The position numbers were made by a program, and so were the translations under genes. DNA of 64,000 bases, from assembly GCA_036675815.1 (NCBI GenBank), contig JAKFEE010000041.1, positions 43,640 through 107,639 on the forward strand. Direction: 5' to 3'. The stretch comes from JAKFEE01 sp036675815 (GTDB lineage: Bacteria > Pseudomonadota > Alphaproteobacteria > Rhodospirillales > Magnetospirillaceae). Under the pieces are notes generated by a model, which made no database searches, was not told where the DNA came from, and saw only the letters and a program-made list of their open reading frames with translations. This document shows positions 1 to 8,705 of this stretch, in pieces. Within the stretch, counting starts at the first letter, position 1. Each line of letters begins with the position of its first letter.

Positions 1-1
1 G

Positions 2-397
2 GCCAGCGGGCACACGCGCAGCGTTATGATGATCACCGAGCACGTGCGCGCCCGCCTCGCCCGTCAGATCAGCGACGCCAACACGGGGCCGCAAGGCTTC
101 ATTCCGCTGGTCACCTTGTCACCGGAATGGGAGCAGGCCTTCCTGGAGTCGCTGATCGGCAACGGCGACGAGAAGCAGTTGGCGATGGCGCCGTCGAAGC
201 TTCAGGAATTCATCAACAAGGTGCGGCAGACGTTCGAGCGGTTCGCCATGCAGGGCGAAACGCCGGTGCTGCTGTGCAGCCCGATGGTGCGGCCCTATGT
301 GCGCTCCATCATCGAGCGTTTCCGGCCGATCACGGTGGTCATGTCGCAAAGCGAGATCCACCCGAAGGCCAAGATCAAGACGCTGGGGCAGATCTAG
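2..397 (+). CDS. flhA: FlhA, C-terminal part (flagellar export gate), 5' end outside window
   Basis: The open frame enters from the left edge and codes about 131 residues of the cytoplasmic C-terminal domain of FlhA, the large membrane protein of the flagellar type III export gate. Recognisable family features are the stretch VRARLARQISDAN near the start and the run LLCSPMVRPYVRSIIERF followed by the terminal MSQSEI region. FlhA binds export chaperone-substrate complexes through this domain. It is followed after 3 bp by flhF, as in many polar-flagellate bacteria, so the two are probably co-transcribed. An internal ATG at 26 is not the real start because the frame is open upstream and still matches the family. 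Confidence 0.9.
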   Translation, partial: ASGHTRSVMMITEHVRARLARQISDANTGPQGFIPLVTLSPEWEQAFLESLIGNGDEKQLAMAPSKLQEFINKVRQTFERFAMQGETPVLLCSPMVRPYVRSIIERFRPITVVMSQSEIHPKAKIKTLGQI

Positions 398-400
398 GCG

Positions 401-1393
401 ATGCGGCTCAAATCCTTCAGCGCCCCCAGCATGGCCGAAGCGATGGCGCTGCTGCGCCGCGAATTGGGCGACGACGCCATCATCGTCTCTACCCAGCGTG
501 CCAACGGCGGCAAGGGCGTGCGCATCACCGCGGCCCTCGAAGTCCACGAGGCCGAAGAGGCCATCGGCGACATGTTCGCCGACTCGGGCAGCCGTGCCGC
601 CGACCTGGTACGCAACGCCCTGCTGGAGCACGGGCTGCCGCAGCGGCTGGTGGAGCGGCTGAGCAATGCCGCGCGGTCGACCGAGCTGGACGACCCGACG
701 CTGGCGTGCGCCGCCGCCCTGGAAGCCGGCTTCACCTTCGCGCCGCTGCCCGAGCAGGCGGCGCCGCACCCGTTCATGCTGATAGGGCCGCCGGGTGCCG
801 GCAAGACGGTGACGGTGGCCAAGCTGGCGGCGCGCGCGGTCATCCGTGGGCGCCAGGTCGGCGTCATCACGGCCGATTATCAGCGGGCGGGCGCGGTCGA
901 ACAACTTGCCGCCTTCACCCGCATCCTGCGCATCGACTTGAGCAGCGTGCGCAGCCCCGAGGCACTACGGCACGAGATCGAGCGGCTGGCGCCGAGCACC
1001 GACATCACCTTCATCGACACCCCTGGCCTCAATCCGTTCAAGCCGGGCGACATGGGCTTCCTGCGGGAGCTGGTCGAATCGACCGAGGTCGAACCGATCC
1101 TGGTCATGCCCGCCGGCGGGGATGCCGCCGAAGCAGCGGAAATGGCCGAGTCGTTCAGCGCGATCGGCGCGACGCGGCTGTTCGCCACCCGTCTTGACAT
1201 GACTCGCCGCCTCGGAGCAATCATGTCGGCTGCCGACGCCGCGCAGCTGATGCTCTGCGATGCCAGCTCGACCGCGCGCGTGGCCAACGGCGTCAGCCCG
1301 CTCAGCCCCGTCGCCCTGGCGCGGTTGATACTCCCGCCCGACTTGCGGACCGATACCAAGGACGAGACATTTTGGACAGAGGCGACCTCATGA
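401..1393 (+). CDS. flhF: FlhF, SRP-type GTPase for flagellar placement
   Basis: This 330-residue protein is a signal-recognition-particle-family GTPase. The N-terminal part (MRLKSFSAPSMAEAMALLRR...) is the FlhF B region. The G domain carries the P-loop GPPGAGKT around residue 130, a DYQRAGAVEQL motif where SRP GTPases have DTYR, and FIDTPGLNP as the G3 motif. FlhF sets the position and number of flagella in polar flagellates, together with FlhG. The stop codon overlaps the flhG start (ATGA, 1390-1393), which indicates translational coupling. The length is shorter than in gamma-proteobacteria because the N-terminal linker is reduced. Confidence 0.9.
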   Translation: MRLKSFSAPSMAEAMALLRRELGDDAIIVSTQRANGGKGVRITAALEVHEAEEAIGDMFADSGSRAADLVRNALLEHGLPQRLVERLSNAARSTELDDPTLACAAALEAGFTFAPLPEQAAPHPFMLIGPPGAGKTVTVAKLAARAVIRGRQVGVITADYQRAGAVEQLAAFTRILRIDLSSVRSPEALRHEIERLAPSTDITFIDTPGLNPFKPGDMGFLRELVESTEVEPILVMPAGGDAAEAAEMAESFSAIGATRLFATRLDMTRRLGAIMSAADAAQLMLCDASSTARVANGVSPLSPVALARLILPPDLRTDTKDETFWTEATS

Positions 1394-2187
1394 GCATGAC
1401 GCAGCCGCCCACACTCGCGCCCCGCCCGCAGCCACGCGTCAAAGGTCGCAACATCATCGCCGTTGCCTCGGGCAAGGGCGGTGTCGGCAAGACCTGGTTC
1501 TCGATCACCCTGACCCACGCATTGTCGCGCGCGGGAAGGCGTACCCTTCTGTTCGACGGCGATCTCGGGCTGGCCAACGTCGACATACAGTTGGGCCTCA
1601 TGCCCAAGAACGACCTGGGCGGCGCCGTCGCCGGCCGCCTGACGCTCAACCAGGCGGTCACCCACTATGGCGACGGCGGCTTCGACGTGATCGCCGGCCG
1701 CTCGGGTTCGGGCGCGCTCGCCAACGTACCGCTGTCGCGCCTGCAGATGCTGGCCGACGACTTGGTGCTGCTGGCCGGCACCTATGATCGGGTCGTGCTC
1801 GATCTGGGTGCGGGGATCGACAAGTCGGGGCGTCATCTGGCTTCCAATGTCGGCACCGTCTTGGTGGTCACCACCGACGAGCCGACCTCGCTGACCGACG
1901 CCTACGCCTTCATCAAGATCACCCACCTCGAGCGCCCGGGAACCGACATGCGCGTGGTGGTCAACATGGCCAACTCGACGCGCGAGGGGGAGCGCATCTA
2001 CAGCACCTTGCTCAAGGCGTGCGAGGGCTTCCTCAAGGTGTCGCCGCCGCTTGCGGGGGTCATCCGGCGCGACGTCAAGGTCCGCGACGCCATCCGCAAC
2101 CAGACGCCGCTCCTGACGCGCTCGCCCAATACCGAGGCGGCCGCCGACATCGAGGCCATCGCCGAGAAGTTGCTGCGGCCGCTATGA
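1390..2187 (+). CDS. flhG: FlhG (MinD-like ATPase controlling flagellar number)
   Basis: 265 residues of the ParA/MinD ATPase family. The deviant Walker A GKGGVGKTWF lies about 30 residues in, FDGDLGLANVDIQLGL is the switch I region, and VVLDLGAGID is Walker B. It stimulates the FlhF GTPase and limits flagellar number. I chose the ATG at 1390 because it overlaps the flhF stop; an in-frame TTG at 1372 is less likely. The stop codon in turn overlaps the ATG of the next gene (2184-2187), so flhF, flhG and the FliK-like gene form a tightly coupled set. Confidence 0.9.
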   Translation: MSMTQPPTLAPRPQPRVKGRNIIAVASGKGGVGKTWFSITLTHALSRAGRRTLLFDGDLGLANVDIQLGLMPKNDLGGAVAGRLTLNQAVTHYGDGGFDVIAGRSGSGALANVPLSRLQMLADDLVLLAGTYDRVVLDLGAGIDKSGRHLASNVGTVLVVTTDEPTSLTDAYAFIKITHLERPGTDMRVVVNMANSTREGERIYSTLLKACEGFLKVSPPLAGVIRRDVKVRDAIRNQTPLLTRSPNTEAAADIEAIAEKLLRPL

Positions 2188-3758
2188 CTTCGGTCCCACC
2201 GCCCGCGCCACCGCCGCTGCCGCCCTCTGCCGGGGTGGCGCCGGCGGCGGTCGAGGTGGTGCCCGTGTCGCCACTGGCGCCCGAGCTCATGGCCAGGTTG
2301 CTGGCCGCCCGGCAGGTGACTGCCGTCGTCCAGGCCCTGTCGGCGCCAAACCTCGTCACCCTGCGCACCGATCTGGCGACGCTGACCGTGCGCCTGGCGC
2401 TGCCGGTGAAACCGGGAAGCGAATTGACGCTCCAATTGGTCATGCCGCCAGCCGGCGGGCAGCCCCGCCTCGTCGCCGTTGGCTCACGCTCGCCGGCGCC
2501 GCGTATTCAGCCGCCATCCCCCATGCCGGCCGCGCCGGGCGCGGCAGCAACCCAGGCATCGGCGGCCAGCGGTTCCCTCGTCGCGACCATCGTGCATCCC
2601 GAGCCGCACGGCTGGGTTTTGGCGCCGCAGGGCGCCAGCTTCGTGGTGCGCGTGGTCGGAGCCGTGGCGCCCGGGGCAGGGGGCGCCGTCGCGCCACCCG
2701 ATATCCCCAGCCGATCGCCCGTCGCCCCTGTCGGCGTCGCGCCGCCGCTTGCGGCCGAGGGCGGTGCCGTGCAGGCCGGCATCGGCCCGGCCCCGACCAA
2801 ACAGATACCGTCGGCGGCGCCAGCGGCCCCGCCCTCGCCATCGGGGGGCACGTCGGCGGCCCAACCTTTGCCACCAGCAGCCCCCTTGGGCGGGGCTGTT
2901 CCGGCGCAGTTCGACGGCATCGTCCAGTCCAATTCGCATGTTGGCCAACCGATCGTCCGAACGCCATTCGGCTTGATTTCGCTCGAGGGCAGCATCGGCC
3001 TTCCCCCGGCGGGCACCTCGGTCCGTTTCGAGGTCGCCGGCCCGCTGATGTCAGCGCCGTCGCCGGCTTCGGCACCGGTGCCGCCACCGACGCCATGGTC
3101 TGGCTTGGTTGAGGCGATGCAGTGCTTGCGCCGGGTCGATCCGGGCGCTGCCGAGCGCCTTGCCATGGCGCTGCCGCAGCCGGGACCGCGACTGGCAGCC
3201 GGACTGATGATTGCGGCAGCGGCGGTGCAGGCGAATTCCATGGGCGGCCTGGTTCCCGAGGCGGTCGTGGCGGGGCTGGAGCGGGCCGGGCGCCGCGACT
3301 TGATCAAGCGCATGGCCGAGGACGTCGCCGAGGCGCCGGCACCCTCGCGCGGTGTCGGGGGCGAGTGGCGCGCCCTGACCCTGCCGCTGCTGATCGGCGT
3401 GGCCATCGAGCCGGTCCGTCTGTTCATGCGCCGCCCCGACCGTGCCGACGACGATGAGGCGCATGACGGGAAGGCTCAGGCGCGGGACGGCGGCCGGTTC
3501 ATCGTCGATGTCAGGCTGACCAGGGTCGGCCGTCTGCAACTGGATGGATTGCTTCGCCGATCGGCAAAGCGGTTCGAGATGATCCTGCGCAGCGAGCAAC
3601 CCTTACCCGACGCAGCGCGCCACGACATCGTCGGGATATTCACCACCTATTGCGATGGCATCGGCCTTACCGGCACCATCCTGTTCCACGTCGGGCGCGA
3701 TTTCGTCGAGCCGTCTGCCGGTTCAGCGCCGCGTGCCCGCGCCGGGCTGGTGGTATGA
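2184..3758 (+). CDS. FliK-like flagellar hook-length control protein (tentative)
   Basis: 524 residues. The first 350 or so are rich in Pro, Ala and Gly and probably disordered. A folded C-terminal part (roughly residues 430-515) contains GRFIVDVRLTRVGRLQLDG and ends with an alpha/beta pattern similar to the FliK C-terminal core, the part of the hook-length ruler that interacts with the export switch. The assignment rests on this architecture and on the position after flhF-flhG. The ATG at 2184 overlaps the flhG stop. It could also be a FliK-related protein with another job. The extreme Pro/Ala content makes N-terminal comparison uninformative. Confidence 0.55.
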   Translation: MTSVPPPAPPPLPPSAGVAPAAVEVVPVSPLAPELMARLLAARQVTAVVQALSAPNLVTLRTDLATLTVRLALPVKPGSELTLQLVMPPAGGQPRLVAVGSRSPAPRIQPPSPMPAAPGAAATQASAASGSLVATIVHPEPHGWVLAPQGASFVVRVVGAVAPGAGGAVAPPDIPSRSPVAPVGVAPPLAAEGGAVQAGIGPAPTKQIPSAAPAAPPSPSGGTSAAQPLPPAAPLGGAVPAQFDGIVQSNSHVGQPIVRTPFGLISLEGSIGLPPAGTSVRFEVAGPLMSAPSPASAPVPPPTPWSGLVEAMQCLRRVDPGAAERLAMALPQPGPRLAAGLMIAAAAVQANSMGGLVPEAVVAGLERAGRRDLIKRMAEDVAEAPAPSRGVGGEWRALTLPLLIGVAIEPVRLFMRRPDRADDDEAHDGKAQARDGGRFIVDVRLTRVGRLQLDGLLRRSAKRFEMILRSEQPLPDAARHDIVGIFTTYCDGIGLTGTILFHVGRDFVEPSAGSAPRARAGLVV

Positions 3759-3772
3759 TCCGCTGGTAATCG

Positions 3773-4198
3773 CTAAGCGCGTTGCTTCCGGCGGTGAAGC
3801 CCGAGGCCGATCTCGTCGAGCGTCGCCTGTTCCCTGCGCTCCGCCTCGGCGCGTTCGCGGCGCAGTCGGTTGGCCTCGGCGGTTTCGTAGGTCTTGAGCT
3901 GCCGATAGGTCTCCGCCAACTCGTCGCGGGCGATCTCGATTTCGGCACGCAATGCGTCCAGTTGGCGAAGCAGCGCCTCCCGGCGCTCTAGATGACGGCC
4001 GTAGAAGCCGCCGAAGGCGAGGCCGGCACCCAAGGCATCGCCCTCGGCCGCCGCGCGTTCATAGACCAGTTCCTCATCCGACAGCCGCAGCGCCTCGAGC
4101 GTCTGATCCTCGCGCTCATGAAGGGCGGCGAGCGCTCGCCGCCTCTCGTCGAGATGCCATTTGCCCAACCGGATCAGGCTCTGCAGATTCGTGGCCAA
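3773..4198 (-). CDS. fliJ: FliJ, flagellar export chaperone-escort protein
   Basis: 141 residues, almost wholly charged alpha-helix with two long coiled-coil stretches (RRRALAALHEREDQTLEAL and ALRAEIEIARDELAETYRQL), the normal form and length of FliJ. FliJ binds the FliI hexamer like the gamma subunit of F-ATPase and escorts unloaded chaperones. It lies 14 bp after fliI on the same strand and ends 14 bp from the converging FliK-like gene. Confidence 0.85.
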   Translation of the reverse strand: MATNLQSLIRLGKWHLDERRRALAALHEREDQTLEALRLSDEELVYERAAAEGDALGAGLAFGGFYGRHLERREALLRQLDALRAEIEIARDELAETYRQLKTYETAEANRLRRERAEAERREQATLDEIGLGLHRRKQRA

Positions 4199-4212
4199 GG
4201 GGAACCCTCAGA

Positions 4213-5550
4213 TCATTGCGCCAGGACTTCGGCGAGCAGCGCGTAGCTGCCGGCGAGGTCGGTGGGTTCGGTCTTGCGTTGCGTCAGGAAGGCCTCGAGC
4301 GCGGGCTGGTATTCGATGGCTTCGTCGACGGCCGGGTCGGTGCCGCGCCGATAGGCGCCGAGCCGGATCAGCTCGGCCATGTCCTCGTAAGTTGCCATCA
4401 GGCGCCGTGCCGTGCCGACGAGTGCGTTCTCCCCATCACTGTTGCAGGCTGGCATGGTCCGCGAGACGCTGCGCAGGACGTTGACGGCCGGGTAGCGGCC
4501 ACGTTCGGCGATGGCGCGATCGAGAACGATATGGCCGTCTAGGATCGAACGCACGGCGTCGGCGATCGGTTCGTTATGATCGTCACCGTCGACCAGCACG
4601 GTGAACAAGCCGGTGATGGAGCCGCTGTCGGTGCCGGGGCCGGCGCGCTCGAGCAGTTTGGGCAACTCGGCGAACACGCTCGGGGTGTAGCCCTTCTGGG
4701 CCGGCGGCTCGCCGGCCGCCAGGCTGATCTCGCGCTGGGCCATGGCGAAGCGCGTCACCGAATCCATGAGGCAGAGGACGTCGCGGTCGAGGTCGCGGAA
4801 ATATTCGGCCACGGTCATGGTCACATAGGCGGCCTGACGGCGCATGAGCGCCGATTCGTCCGAAGTCGAGACGACGACCACGCTGCGACTCAGCCCGACT
4901 TCGCCCAGGTCGTCCTCGATGAATTCCCGCGCCTCGCGCCCGCGCTCGCCGATCAGGCCGACGACGCTGACCTCGGCCGAGGTATTGCGCGCCATCATCG
5001 ACAGTAGCGACGACTTGCCGACCCCCGAGCCGGCGAAGATGCCCATGCGTTGGCCGCGGCAGCAGGTCAGGAAGGCATTGATGGCGCGCACGCCGAGGTC
5101 GATCTTGCCGCCGACGCGCTGGCGCGAATGCGCCGGCGGCGGACGATTGTGGATCGGGTAGGCCATGTCGCCCATGGGCAGCGGCCCCTTGCCGTCCACC
5201 GGTTCGCCCATCGCATTGATGACCCGGCCCAGCCAACCGGGACTGGGATACATCACGGGCTCCGCCAGCGACACCTCGACCCGGCAATTGAGGCCGACGC
5301 CGACCAGTGGCGAGAACGGCATCAGCAAGGCGTTGCCGCCGCGGAAGCCGACGACTTCGGCGGCGACCACGCCGGCACGGCCGTGAATGCGGCAGATGTC
5401 GCCCAAGGACAAGCTGCGCGGAATGCCGGCCGCCTCGACCAGCATGCCTTGGATGGCGGTGACGCGCCCGTAAATGCTATGGCTGGAAACGCGGGACAGC
5501 GCCCCGATCAGGTTGCGCCTCAGCACGCTCGCGCCGCTCGTATGACCCAT
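4213..5550 (-). CDS. fliI: FliI, flagellum-specific export ATPase
   Basis: 445 residues, the usual length. The F1-beta-like core has Walker A GIFAGSGVGKSS (about residues 165-176), a VGLIGERGREA catalytic loop, Walker B DVLCLMDSVTRFAMAQREI and the ATPase signature PSVFAELPKLLERAG. It energises type III export at the base of the flagellum. fliI-fliJ are divergent from ctrA across a 195-bp gap, an order seen in other alphaproteobacteria, which suggests a shared regulatory region. Confidence 0.96.
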   Translation of the reverse strand: MGHTSGASVLRRNLIGALSRVSSHSIYGRVTAIQGMLVEAAGIPRSLSLGDICRIHGRAGVVAAEVVGFRGGNALLMPFSPLVGVGLNCRVEVSLAEPVMYPSPGWLGRVINAMGEPVDGKGPLPMGDMAYPIHNRPPPAHSRQRVGGKIDLGVRAINAFLTCCRGQRMGIFAGSGVGKSSLLSMMARNTSAEVSVVGLIGERGREAREFIEDDLGEVGLSRSVVVVSTSDESALMRRQAAYVTMTVAEYFRDLDRDVLCLMDSVTRFAMAQREISLAAGEPPAQKGYTPSVFAELPKLLERAGPGTDSGSITGLFTVLVDGDDHNEPIADAVRSILDGHIVLDRAIAERGRYPAVNVLRSVSRTMPACNSDGENALVGTARRLMATYEDMAELIRLGAYRRGTDPAVDEAIEYQPALEAFLTQRKTEPTDLAGSYALLAEVLAQ

Positions 5551-5640
5551 CCGAAGCCTGTGACAACGCCGTGGCTTTAATGGTATACACTACCGCAAAA
5601 CGCGCTATTTGCTACCCCTTTCGATGAAGAGAGGGCAGTC

Positions 5641-5656
5641 TCTTAATACCTCTTAA
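5641..5656 (+). promoter_or_regulatory. AT-rich tandem repeat in the fliI-ctrA divergent region
   Basis: The octamer TCTTAATA occurs at 5641-5648 and again two bases later, giving two TTAA half-sites separated by 6 bp. The CtrA consensus is TTAA-N7-TTAA, so the spacing is one base short. Its position, about 90 bp before ctrA and in a distinctly AT-rich patch, makes it a candidate operator or core promoter element, possibly for CtrA autoregulation. Confidence 0.3.
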
Positions 5657-5745
5657 TAGTGGCTAAACGGCATGCATCCTAGGTTGCGTCATAGGACGCT
5701 ACCCTCATATGGTTACCTCCGCGCTCAATGTAGAGGGGGTCGTTG

Positions 5746-6453
5746 ATGCGGGTCCTTGTAGTCGAAGATGATGCGCTCGTGGCCAGGAGCGTAGAGAAAA
5801 TGCTTCGTGCCGAAGGTATGGTCGTCGACGCGACAGCCTTGGGTGAGGACGGTATCGAAATCGGAAAGCTCTACGATTACGATATTATTTTACTCGATTT
5901 GATGCTTCCCGACATGGATGGCTATGAGGTCTTGCGCCGACTTCGTGCCGGGCGCATCGAGACGCCGGTGCTGATTCTGTCGGGGCTCAGCGAACCCGAC
6001 AAGAAGGTGAAGGGCCTGGGCTGTGGCGCCGACGATTATGTGACCAAGCCGTTTGATCGGGCCGAGTTGGTGGCGCGGATCCAGGCGATCGTCCGCCGCT
6101 CGCAGGGGCATTCGCAGTCGGTCATTTGCACCGGCAAGCTGACGGTCAATCTCGATGCCCGCGCCATCGAGGTCGATGGCCACCCCCTGCACCTGACCGG
6201 CAAGGAGTACGGCATCATCGAGCTGCTCAGCCTGCGCAAGGGGCAGACCCTGACCAAGGAGCAGTTCCTCAACCACCTCTACGGCGGCATCGACGAGCCC
6301 GAGCTCAAGATCATCGACGTTTTCATCTGCAAATTGCGCAAGAAGCTGGCGCAGGCCACCGGCGGTGACAGCTACATCGACACGGTGTGGGGCCGGGGCT
6401 ATGCCCTCCGTGATCCCGAAAACGCCGCCACCGCCGTGAGAGAAAGCGCCTGA
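5746..6453 (+). CDS. ctrA: CtrA, cell-cycle response regulator (OmpR family)
   Basis: 235 residues. The receiver has the acidic pair ED at 7-8, phospho-acceptor D51 in YDIILLDLMLPD, and the switch lysine in DDYVTKPFDR. The winged-helix DNA-binding domain includes LTGKEYGIIELLSLRKG and KIIDVFICKLRKKL, and the protein ends in RESA as many CtrAs do. In Rhodospirillales CtrA mainly controls motility and chemotaxis rather than replication. A TTG three bases upstream is in frame, but ATG at 5746 gives the canonical MRVL start. ChpT, its phosphodonor, is encoded at 13184; CckA is not in this window. Confidence 0.95.
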   Translation: MRVLVVEDDALVARSVEKMLRAEGMVVDATALGEDGIEIGKLYDYDIILLDLMLPDMDGYEVLRRLRAGRIETPVLILSGLSEPDKKVKGLGCGADDYVTKPFDRAELVARIQAIVRRSQGHSQSVICTGKLTVNLDARAIEVDGHPLHLTGKEYGIIELLSLRKGQTLTKEQFLNHLYGGIDEPELKIIDVFICKLRKKLAQATGGDSYIDTVWGRGYALRDPENAATAVRESA

Positions 6454-6500
6454 CGCGCAGCGCGAAGGACAACGAGGGTAACGTCCGTAGGGATTGCGCG

Positions 6501-8705
6501 ATGCCCGCGAACGGCATGGATCGGGCAGACGACGCAGCGCCCGCCTCGCAAGCGATACTGTGGTGGCTTCTCGGCTTTCTTGCCGTGGCCGGCTTGCTGT
6601 TGCTGGGCCAGCAGCTTTGGCGCGACTACCAGGGGCGGCTGGACCATGCCGCCACGTCGACCGCCAATGCCAGTCGCCTGCTTGGCGGCCACGCCCGTCG
6701 CATGATCCTGTCCACCGACGTCATCTTGCGGCGCGCCGTGAATGTCATGGCGGCGGCGCCGGATGAGGCCTGGCATCGCGACCGCGGGCTGTGGAACATG
6801 CTGAAGATGATGGTCGACTCGTCGCCAGGCGCCAAGTCGCTGGTGATTGTGGATGCCGAAGGCGACGCCGTGCTATCGACGGCGACCTTCCCAACCCCGG
6901 CGTTCTCGGTGGCCGATCGTGAGTATTTCCAGGCGCATTCCGCCGGCAAGGGGTTCCATGTCGGTCTGGCGATTCGTGGAAAAGTCAGCGGCGAGTGGTT
7001 CTTCACCGTGAGCCGCCCCATCCGGCGCGCCGATGGCCGGTTGCGAGGGGTGGCCATCGTCGGCATCGACATCGACTCCTTCATCGATTTCGAAATGTTC
7101 GCCGATTTTCAGCGGCAGGATGGCCTGGGGTCGGCGTCGAGTTTCCTGCTGATCCGCGAAGACGGGCGGCTGTTGATCCGTCAGCCTTATATCGGTGAAA
7201 TCGAAGGCACGCGTGTGGCCGGTATCGCCGCCCGCGCCGGAAGCGCGAGCGAAGGGACTCTGACCGCCGTCTCACCGGTCGATGGCGTGGCGCGCATCGT
7301 GTCCTTCAAGAGGGACAGCATGTTGCCCGTCATCATCGCCGTCGCGGTGCCGCGCGTTGACGTGCTCCGCCCGTGGTGGGCAACGGCCTATCGTAGTCTC
7401 GTCGCCACCAGCCTGATCTACGGTTTCCTCGGCATGGCGGCGGTGCTGGCATGGCGCAGTGGGCGTCAGGAGATAGCGGCGACCGAGGCCTTGAAGCGCT
7501 CGCACCTCGAACTGGAGCACAAGGTGGTCGAGCGGACCGCGGCCCTGGATGCCCAGCGCGCCGCGGCGCAGCGCAGTGTCGAGCAACTCCGCTTCGCCCT
7601 CGACGCGGCGAAGGCCTGCACCTGGGAATGGAATGTGGCGTCGGGGGTGACGGCGTGGTCGGAGGGGGCGTATCGGCTCTACGGCCTGAGCGATGGCGCC
7701 TTGTTCTCCTCTGACACGTGGCGGGAACTGGTACATCCCGATGACGTGGCGGCGGCCGAGGCGGTACTGAAGCAGGCCTTTGCCACCCGCTCAGTCACTG
7801 TGCAGCTGGAGTTCCGCGTGATTCCCCCCAATGGCTCGTTGCGCTGGATCGCCGGCATCGGCGAGGTGACGTACGACGGCGCGGGGCTGCCGTTGCGGGT
7901 GACCGGGCTCAATCTCGACGTCACCTCGTTGAAGCAGGCCGAGACGGCCATGCGCGACGCCAAACTCGAGGCGGAGCGCGCCAATATCGCCAAGAGCAAG
8001 TTTCTCGCCTCGGCCAGTCACGATCTGCGACAGCCATTCCAGGCGATGCGGCTGTTCCACGATGTCCTTCTCGGCCTCATCCTCGACGAGCGGGCACGCC
8101 TCGTGGCCGACAGGCTGAGTGAAGCCATGCGCAGCGGCGAGGATCTCCTGCGGGCGCTGCTGGACGTCTCCACCCTCGATGCCGGGACTGTGCGCATCTC
8201 GCTGGAAACGTTTGCACTCGACGGCGTGCTGTCCCAGGTGGTGGCGGAATGCGAGCCGCAAGCCCAGGCCAAGGGCCTGCGCCTGCGCTACGTGACGACC
8301 TCCGCCATGGTGATCAGCGACCGCATCCTGCTGGCGCGCATGATCCGCAACCTCGTCGTCAACGCCATCCGTTACACCCAGCGCGGCGGCATCGTCATCG
8401 GCTGCCGCCGGCATGGCTCCGCGGTGCGCGTCGAGGTGTGCGATACCGGCATCGGCATCGCCGCCGACCAACTGACCTTGGTCTTCGAGGACTTCTATCA
8501 GGTGGGCAATGATGCCCGCGACAAGAGCAAGGGGTTGGGCCTTGGCCTGTCGGTGGTCGCGCGTACCGCAAGCCTGCTCGGCCATCCGGTGGGGGTACGC
8601 TCGCGGCCGCATCGCGGCTCGATTTTCTCGCTCACACTGCCGCTGGCTGAATTCGCCGACATGCGACCGGCCGCGGCCCTTCAGCCGCCGGTCACGCTCA
8701 TGTGA
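6501..8705 (+). CDS. Membrane sensor histidine kinase with periplasmic dCache-like domain and PAS
   Basis: 734 residues. A membrane helix at about 20-42 and a second at about 300-322 bracket a periplasmic domain resembling PDC/dCache (SLVIVDAEGDAVLST, REYFQAH). A coiled coil, a PAS domain (about 360-480, with LVHPDDVAAAE) and a HisKA/HATPase core follow. His507 lies in SASHDLRQPFQAMRLFH; ATP-binding boxes are NLVVNAIRYTQ, VCDTGIGIA and GLGLGLSVV. There is no attached receiver. It starts 47 bp after ctrA in the same direction, so it could act in the CtrA network, but no ligand can be inferred. Its 3' end overlaps moaA (converging) by 25 bp. Confidence 0.85.
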   Translation: MPANGMDRADDAAPASQAILWWLLGFLAVAGLLLLGQQLWRDYQGRLDHAATSTANASRLLGGHARRMILSTDVILRRAVNVMAAAPDEAWHRDRGLWNMLKMMVDSSPGAKSLVIVDAEGDAVLSTATFPTPAFSVADREYFQAHSAGKGFHVGLAIRGKVSGEWFFTVSRPIRRADGRLRGVAIVGIDIDSFIDFEMFADFQRQDGLGSASSFLLIREDGRLLIRQPYIGEIEGTRVAGIAARAGSASEGTLTAVSPVDGVARIVSFKRDSMLPVIIAVAVPRVDVLRPWWATAYRSLVATSLIYGFLGMAAVLAWRSGRQEIAATEALKRSHLELEHKVVERTAALDAQRAAAQRSVEQLRFALDAAKACTWEWNVASGVTAWSEGAYRLYGLSDGALFSSDTWRELVHPDDVAAAEAVLKQAFATRSVTVQLEFRVIPPNGSLRWIAGIGEVTYDGAGLPLRVTGLNLDVTSLKQAETAMRDAKLEAERANIAKSKFLASASHDLRQPFQAMRLFHDVLLGLILDERARLVADRLSEAMRSGEDLLRALLDVSTLDAGTVRISLETFALDGVLSQVVAECEPQAQAKGLRLRYVTTSAMVISDRILLARMIRNLVVNAIRYTQRGGIVIGCRRHGSAVRVEVCDTGIGIAADQLTLVFEDFYQVGNDARDKSKGLGLGLSVVARTASLLGHPVGVRSRPHRGSIFSLTLPLAEFADMRPAAALQPPVTLM

